Assembly (NCBI RefSeq): GCF_000143415.4
Contig: NW_003314364.1
Span: 428,676-492,675, forward strand
DNA length: 64,000 nucleotides
DNA from: Selaginella moellendorffii
Lineage: Eukaryota; Streptophyta; Lycopodiopsida; Selaginellales; Selaginellaceae
Reading direction: 5' to 3'
Part shown: positions 57,788 through 64,000 of the stretch, piece by piece
How positions within the stretch are numbered: the stretch's first letter is position 1
Layout of the letters: every line of letters starts with the position of its first letter
Made by a program: the position numbers and the translations under genes
The notes under the pieces: generated by a model
The model's database searches: none
Told to the model about the DNA's origin: nothing
The model's input: the letters and a program-made list of their open reading frames with translations, nothing else

Positions 57788-59498
57788 TTACATGCGCGTG
57801 TCTGCTCGGAAGTTGAACCATCTCTTCTTGCTCGACTTGTCGTGCCCATCCTCCGCCGCTGCCGCTGCCGCTGCTTGCTCCTCGTCCTCTGCCTTCTTGG
57901 CTGTGCCAAAAGAATCTTGGATCGACTCCCTCAGCTTCAATAGCTCGTCAACCTTGATCAATCAGCCGCGTCAGTCAAGCCCACACAGCCCAGTAAAAAT
58001 ACGCCAACTTACAGCCACTTTCTCCTCGGAATACTTCTTCGTCACTGCAGCAAAACGGGCAAGCACCTGGGGAGAGAGTGAGAGAGCGAGAGGAGAAACC
58101 GGATTAATTACCTCGCGGTACTCGGTTTCAAACTGCTTCAGTTCCGCACGCTTGGCTAGTATTTGTCCCTCGACGTCTCTCAGCCTCTCGGCACTCTTTT
58201 GGCAGGCGTCCACGCAGCACGCCTCAATGGTATATGACGCGGCCTTGAAAAAATTGTCACCTAGATCGAGAGAGCATTGCCGTCACCCACAAGAGCAAAG
58301 CTAAAGGCATACCATAGACGGCAAAAATGTGTGTTCCAGGTTTCAGTTCCGACATCTCACAAGGCTGGAGTCCCTCGAGCTTTTTAAAGAATGCAGCATC
58401 CGGATCTTTTGCCATAGCTAGCTGCGAGGAGAAAGAGGGATGAGTTTAGTGCAATGCCAAAACCGTGCCTGCTTAACACACCGCGTTGACTGCCGGATCA
58501 AGGCGATACACTTGGAAGTGGAGGAAATAAAGCCCTGCGGATGTCACCTTTCCAGTTTTGATGCTGTCCTCCTACAACCGAACAGGCACGCAACTGCAGT
58601 CAATGCTTATGCTGGAGGGCCACGCCGTCAGGCTCACCTGGATTGCCAGACCCAAGCCTCCATTCTCCTCCTGCTCAAAGTAGAGTAGCTGGCCAGAACA
58701 AGAACGAGAGCCGGGTGGTGGAGACTAGAGATGGAATTAAGCTTGCCTTGAATTTGCTCTGGGCAACAGACGTAGCCCGCACCACGACCCCAGCGGCTGC
58801 TTGGTCCGGCGAGATTGTTACGCCGTAGAAATGCGCCCCTTGCTTCTCCACCTGCTTTGACGGTACAAGCCCGGGATGAGGCACAGGCGGTCGAACAGCG
58901 AGGCAAACCTTGTCGTTGAAAGGCCGGCCGAGAGGCAAAGGCCTGATCGTCACGGTCCCATTCAACGCATCCTCTAAAACTTGGGCGGAGATGGTAGTCT
59001 TGATCGGCACGCCCAGCTTGCTGAAGAAACCAGATGTATAAAAGGTGTCTTGCTTGCTATCCTCACCTGAACAATGCAACGAACATGGTGTTGACTGTCC
59101 CCAGGTTGGAGAGGTCCAGCTCCATATCCAGGCCATCGAGATCAACTGCCTACGAGGGAGACGAGATCAAAACGGCAGACGAGTGTAGCGCGTTACGGAC
59201 CTGGAACCCTCCGATGTCGTAGCTCCTCCGCTTCTCGGGATCGCCCAGAATTCCATACGCATACGCAACCTCCTTGAACAAATCGGGTGCCTGGGGATTG
59301 TTGGCATTCTTGTCGGGATGGTATCTGCGTTGGGGGGATCTCGCTCGATCTCGAAGAAGTAGACCAGAAAGGAGAGTACCTGAGGGCCAGCTTCCGGTAC
59401 GCACTCTTGATCTGCTGCGCCGTTGCATCGCGGGGGACGCCCAGCACCTCGTACGGGTCCCTGTGCACCGGGGAAGCCACCGGCCTGACGTCGCCCAT
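57788..59498 (-). CDS. ARG1: J-domain protein ARG1/ARL type (DnaJ15-like)
   Basis: Ortholog of ALTERED RESPONSE TO GRAVITY 1, a peripheral membrane J protein needed early in gravity signalling in Arabidopsis roots and hypocotyls. Exons read: 59498-59380, 59324-59201, 59149-59067, 59020-58909, 58851-58747, 58688-58638, and further exons to the stop at 57790-57788. The J domain is at residues ~14-80 with the HPD motif (YHPDKNANN). The diagnostic middle follows: [71 protein letters not shown]. The C-terminal part has a coiled coil ([20 protein letters not shown]) and the basic end KKRWFNF. The intron at 58746-58689 has a GC donor (AAG|GCAAGC) and an AG acceptor. Head to head with DTC. Confidence 0.93.
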
Positions 59499-59614
59499 GA
59501 CTTTCTACGAGGAGGAGGAGGAGGCGGAGGAGGTCATCCTGTTACCTAAGAAAGGGGGAGGGGGGCATATGCCAAATAAAATCGGGGCGTGGTGTTAGGG
59601 TTTAGGGGCGAACA
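59499..59614. promoter_or_regulatory. Bidirectional promoter ARG1 / DTC with telo-box
   Basis: 116 bases between the two start codons. TTAGGGTTTAGGGG (59595-59608) is a telo-box repeat just upstream of the DTC ATG, and a GGA/GAGG repeat lies near 59509-59532 on the ARG1 side. Confidence 0.55.
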
Positions 59615-60827
59615 ATGGCAGCGGCGGTGGACATGGCGGTGCAGAAGAAGCCCCAGTCGGCGGTGTGGACGACCGTGAAGCCGTTTGTGAATGGGGGCCT
59701 GGCCGGCATGGGTGCCACTTGCGTCATCCAGCCCATTGACATGATCAAGGTAGCCCGGATCTGGATGGATCCATGGATCAACCCGCGTCTGTGCCCTTGT
59801 CGCAGGTCAGAATTCAGCTGGGCGACGGCAGTGCGATGCAGGTTGCCAAGAGCTTGTATGCCCGGGAGGGGCTGGGTGCGTTTTACAAGGTATGGAGTCT
59901 TGGCCATGCAGCAAACAATGCAAACGATGCTCTTTTCTTTTTTGCCTTTTATCTTGCAGGGCCTCTCGGCGGGCTTGCTGCGGCAGGCGACATACACGAC
60001 GGCGCGGCTGGGATCCTTCAGGTGAGGCTCAGTTCGTTGCTGCACTCGGTGTCTCATGCGTCATCGATCCCGCAGAGTGCTGACGAACAAGGCCACCGCC
60101 GCCAACGACGGCAAGCCCCTGCCGCTCTACCAAAAGGCCTTTTGCGGGTTGACGGCGGGCGCCATTGGTGCGTGCGTGGGGAGCCCCGCAGACTTGGCCC
60201 TCATCCGGATGCAGGCGGACTCCACCCTGCCGGAAGCGCAGCGGCGCCACTACAAGAACGCGTTCCACGCGCTGACGCGGATTGGCAAAGACGAGGGCGT
60301 GCTGGCGCTGTGGAAGGGAGCCGGACCCACGGTTGTGAGGGCCATGGCGCTCAACATGGGAATGCTGGCATCTTACGACCAGAGCGTCGAAGTGTTCAAG
60401 GCGTTCCACTTCTCCGAGATTCCCACAGTGATAGGTTGGTGCTCCAGCCAGCCAGCAGCACCACCACCACCTTTTCTCTAACACCTGCTTTTGCTTCCGC
60501 AGGCGCGAGTGCAGTGTCGGGTTTCTTTGCTTCTGCATGCAGCCTACCCTTCGACTACGTTAAGACGCAAATACAAAAGATGCAGCCGGGGCCTGATGGC
60601 AAGTACCCCTTCTCGGGCTCTTTGGATTGCGCCGTCCAGACGTTCAAAAAGCACGGGCCTCTCAAGTTTTACACGGGCTTTGGAACGTATTGCGTGAGGA
60701 TCGCGCCCCATGTCATGGTAGGCATATGCTATTTGTTCTCCCTCCACTCACCCGCTGGCGACCATTGCAGATGACATGGATATTCCTCAACCAGATACAA
60801 AAGTTAGAGACTCGCGTGGGCCTGTGA
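59615..60827 (+). CDS. DTC: Mitochondrial dicarboxylate/tricarboxylate carrier DTC
   Basis: Inner-membrane exchanger of 2-oxoglutarate, malate, oxaloacetate and citrate, linking the TCA cycle with cytosolic nitrogen assimilation. Six exons (59615-59749, 59806-59889, 59960-60021, 60076-60434, 60503-60717, 60771-60827) give 912 bases, 303 residues, the usual length. Three carrier repeats are present, with signature Px[DE]xx[KR] motifs: PIDMIK, PADLAL(IR) and PFDYVK. The sequence is very close to plant DTC: GLSAGLLRQATYTTARLG, KAFCGLTAGAIGACVGSPAD and the C-terminal CVRIAPHVMMTWIFLNQI. Confidence 0.96.
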
Positions 60828-61068
60828 TTCTTTTCTTTCGTTTTTTGGTGCAAGTTCGCAATTCCTGACAACGAATGCAAGGCAACACCGCGGGTGCAGA
60901 GGGGGTTTACCATAAGTCTGTAGTTGTTCCCAGGACGAATTTTATCTTGATTTTAGAAGAGAATAAGACTTCGATTAATATGACATGACATGGCAGCTTG
61001 CTTGTCCACGCGCCACGCTGGCGATGTGGGGAAACGCGCTATGCGTCGATTGACTCCGGGCGGGAGGA
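60828..61068. other. Intergenic, nothing recognised
   Basis: 241 bases between the DTC stop and the next start codon. It will hold the DTC 3' UTR and the promoter of the following gene; no clear motif was seen. Confidence 0.6.
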
Positions 61069-64000
61069 ATGGTGCTTGTAGCGGTGGAGGAGATGGGCGA
61101 CGACTGCAACACACTCGTATCAAGCCCAAGCCCGAGTCGAGACGTGGCACCCGCGCTCGAGCTTAACTTCCCTTCCTGTCACCCGCTCGTGGCGGCACAC
61201 TACCACCTGCACATACCCGCAGTGCCACTGTTTGAGCACGGTAATCTTGTGCACAGCATGATTGCAATTTGCAACACCTGTGCATGCAGCCGAGCAAGTC
61301 ATCGCCACACGATACCGGTTGGCGACGCAACAGCAGCAGCGTAGCAGCATGGACGTGGGCACGCAGATTGCATCCTACGCGGATCAAGTCAAGGAGATGA
61401 AAGGGAGGATCAACTGGCTGCAGGAAAGCTTGCGGCGGTCGTCGGGAGCGGCTGCCCAGGAGCACACGGAGAACTTGGGTAAATTCTTTGCCGTCCAGTC
61501 CGTTAAGGTTGAAGAGCTAGGCCAGCAGATAGATGTCTTTTCTGAGGAGTTGCGGCAGTGGGAGGAGGCCGAAAATCCCACCGATGACAATCGCTTGTCC
61601 TCGTTGGCTCGCACAGTGATCCAGGAGGCTACCAGGGACAGGGCTGCCGGCCAAACGGTGAGGATCCAGCTGTCGGATCTAGTCCAGCAGCGGGAGCAGC
61701 GACGAGATCAGAGCCCGTGCCTGAGCATTAGCAGGAATGACTTGGAGATGAAGCGCAAGGCAATGGGGGCGAGGGTGGCCAGGGCTGCCAAGCACGAGGC
61801 CAAGCGCAGGAAGGTGCAAGAGGTGAAGTTCCCTTTCAAGGTTGGTATTCCTGCCGCCACGAGGCCTCAGGGTGGCGTTCGCACGGGTCAGCTGAGGAGG
61901 AGCAACAAGAGCATCCTGAATGGCACGGCGGCTGGCGTGCAGGGCTGCATCAACAGCCTGCAAAGGGAGGTTCTGCGGCTCAAGGAGATTGTCGAGGACA
62001 GGGACCAGCAACTGTGTGCGGAGCAGCGCCAGAGATATGACTTGGAGAAGAGGCATGCTGTCGAGGTAAGGGCGTTTCTCATGGAGGCCGAGGATAGGAC
62101 ACGGCAGTTCAAGTTTGAGCAGGCCCTTGCGGAAAACAAAATCTCCAACCTGTTAGCTGAGCTAGAGCGGCCAAGGGTGGTGGAGGTGGAACATGCACAA
62201 GAGCAGCACAAAGCCGCTCTTGACGCTGATAACAACATTGAGGTTGTGGTGGAACAGCCCGATGATGCCAAGGGCGCTGACGATCCTGATGCAGTGGTGG
62301 AGGCTGTCCAGAAGCGGAGGCAGCAGCAGCAGCAAGAGGATGACGAGGTCCCCGTTGCTAGTACGCAAGACCAGATGGATACGGATAATGTCAACCGCCA
62401 GGTCCCGGTAACTAGCGGGCCTGTCGCGTGTAGCAGCCGATTCTACGGAAGGGAGATCGCCATCAACGGCACCCAGCTCAGGCAAGCACTCAAGCTCAAG
62501 AGCATTGCCGAGGCCAAGGCTGAGAACCTCAAGAGGCAAGTTAATGCTCTCAAGAAGCTCGCCGGGGAGTTGCAACACGAACAGCAGCAGCACAGCCGAC
62601 ACAGGAGAGAGAGCGGGAGCAGCGACGTGGAGAGATTGCAGGCCCAGCTGCTGCAGTTGAAGAAGCAGCTGGCTGACAAGACGAGGGAGCTCGAGGCTGA
62701 GCAAAGTAAGCGAAGCGATGAAGCTAGAGAGAGGGCGGCGGCAGTGGCGAGGCTGGAAATCGAGGTTGGTACTTGCCTTCCCCCATTGTCACAATGCAGT
62801 TACAAGTGTACGTTGTAGGTTGTGTTGCACAAGAACCTGGCCTCCGAGTTGAAGGCTGAAAAAAAGCAGCGGTGCAAAGTTGAGAGCCAGTTAAAGGATA
62901 TCCGGTGTCATATGGAAGATCACGCTAAACAGGATCATTGGCGGCAGCAGAGCTACGATGCCATCTCGCACAAGCAAAACCGACGGCTTCAGCTCAGCCT
63001 CAAGAAGTCAAGGCACAAGTATGAGCAGCTGCATGACTTCTGGAGAAAGGAGCAAGGGTGTAGGCTGTCGTCGGACAGTCGGTGCCACAGGCTCCACGTC
63101 TTGTGCTCCACTACGGCCGAGAGGCTGGATGAGCTAAAAGATCTATTGGTGGAGCTCGAGGCTCAACAGCGTCCGAGAGAACAAGCCAAGTGGCACGCAT
63201 GTAGTCACCAGGACATGCCGGACTTACGTTTCAGCCGATTGGACGGCCCAGGTACCATGGGAGAGGATTCCAAGCTTGAGACGTCAGAGAAGCTGCTCTT
63301 TTTGCTGGACAAGCTTGCAAAAGGACTGGATGACGAGCAGCAGCAGCAGCAGCATGGCGGCGGCGAGAGCGCTGGCGAGCGCGAAGCGTTGGTGTCTGGA
63401 ATGAGGAAGAAAGTGAGCGACTTGGCGAGGTTGCTGAGGGACGAATTGCAGGACAGGGATAGCGGTGACGAAGCGGAGCAGCAGGAGCAGCAGCAAGGCC
63501 TGACGGCGGAGCAGCAGCTGGCACAGCTGGGGCGGGTGTGCGAGTTGCAGGGCAAGAAGTTGCGAGCGGCGGAGGGGAGGGTGGCGGTGCTCAAGAAGCA
63601 CGTGTCACGGCTCAGGCGAGTGGCGGACGAGACTAGCAAAGAGCTGGAGCACGAGAGGTCGTGGAATCAGCCGCAGCACCAGAGCAGCAGGAACAACAGC
63701 AGCAGCAGCCTCGCCCGGATCAAGCTGCTAGAGATACAGCTGCTCGAGTACAAGCGGCAGGCAGAGGACAAGGCCAAGGATCTCAAGCACGAGCGCAGCC
63801 TGAGGTTCGACCTCGAGAGCCGCAGCGCCACCCACATCCAGCACCTCCTGCAACAACTCGACGAGCATGATGTCGAGCGCCAGGACGTGTGCGTCCAGGT
63901 GCAAGAAGAAGATCCGGTTGAGGCCATGCACGTCTTTGTGCTGGAGCTGCTGGTCGGGGAGAAGTCCGAGGCTCTGGCGCACGAGAGGCGGGAGAGAGGC
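61069..64000 (+). CDS. Long coiled-coil protein of unknown family (truncated by window end)
   Basis: Not recognised. Three exons read: 61069-61240, 61290-62764 and 62819 onwards, open to the end of the window (over 950 residues). The phases join: exon 1 ends in an N-terminal stretch rich in His/Pro, and exon 2 begins AEQVIATRYRLATQQQQ, so the inner start MDVGTQIASYA (61349) is an alternative. The rest is heptad-like, rich in Glu, Lys, Arg, Gln and Leu, with poly-Gln runs at about 62315-62336 and 63340-63352. Similar charged stretches recur (LKRQVNALKKLAGELQHEQ; LLEYKRQAEDKAKDLKHERS), suggesting internal repeats. No motor, kinase or DNA-binding motif was seen. A basic cluster (KHEAKRRKVQEVK) could be a nuclear signal. 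The alternative acceptor after 62794 leads to a stop and is rejected. Confidence 0.7.

Noticed and set aside
57599-57943. Plus-strand frames at 57318-58304 and 61120-62704 (minus)
   Set aside because: Shadows of the DRC4, ARG1 and coiled-coil genes, whose exons and splice phases are consistent on the other strand.

Overview
The window looks like nuclear DNA of a seedless vascular plant, most likely a Selaginella-type lycophyte. The genes are plant genes (two-domain WRKY factor, P-class PPR protein, ARG1-type J protein, plant DTC carrier), yet there is also a motile-cilium gene (DRC4/GAS8), which implies swimming sperm. Introns are almost all about 50-60 nt and genes sit tens of bases apart. 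The species is inferred from these traits, not proven.

Bases 1 to about 31,450 are a nest of LTR retrotransposons. One family dominates. It has roughly 1.78 kb LTRs (TGTGAG...CTTACA), an initiator-tRNA-Met-type primer binding site and a 4.1 kb internal region with no recognisable gag or pol, so it is a LARD-like, non-autonomous element. One copy (20,956-28,608) is complete, with a 5-bp target duplication and two nearly identical LTRs. Around it lie solo LTRs, one nested in another, an older element on the minus strand that these interrupt, and a decayed AT-rich plus-strand copy in the first 10 kb. That old copy carries a complete miniature TRIM element (8,207-8,798). A second LTR family is represented by a 337-bp LTR with 66-bp inverted ends (10,779-11,115). 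Each large LTR holds a purine-rich minisatellite that stays open in most frames; the long ORFs it creates are not genes. One 100-N assembly gap lies in it.

Bases 31,450-32,600 hold no recognised gene. From 32.6 kb on the DNA is gene-dense: an ArfGAP (minus), an At5g58100-like type I membrane protein (plus), a PPR protein and VPS26 (both minus), a group I WRKY factor and ATM kinase (both plus), DRC4 and ARG1 (both minus), the mitochondrial dicarboxylate/tricarboxylate carrier DTC (plus) and a long coiled-coil protein cut by the window end (plus). Three head-to-head pairs share very short promoters (ArfGAP/membrane protein, VPS26/WRKY, ARG1/DTC), and ATM meets DRC4 tail to tail. The genes serve unrelated tasks: vesicle coats and retromer, DNA damage signalling, cilium, gravity response, mitochondrial transport.

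The most unusual signals are (1) reciprocal gene relics: a fragment of the PPR gene lies at the 3' end of the ArfGAP gene and a fragment of the ArfGAP gene lies at the 3' end of the PPR gene, as expected from an inverted duplication of a tail-to-tail pair followed by complementary loss; (2) a chain of tRNA-like hairpins with T-loop/B-box motifs inside the coding-free retroelement, with pairing kept in a diverged copy; and (3) small gene-structure oddities: a start codon separated from the rest of VPS26 by an intron, a probable one-base frameshift at the ArfGAP start, and a GC-AG intron in ARG1.
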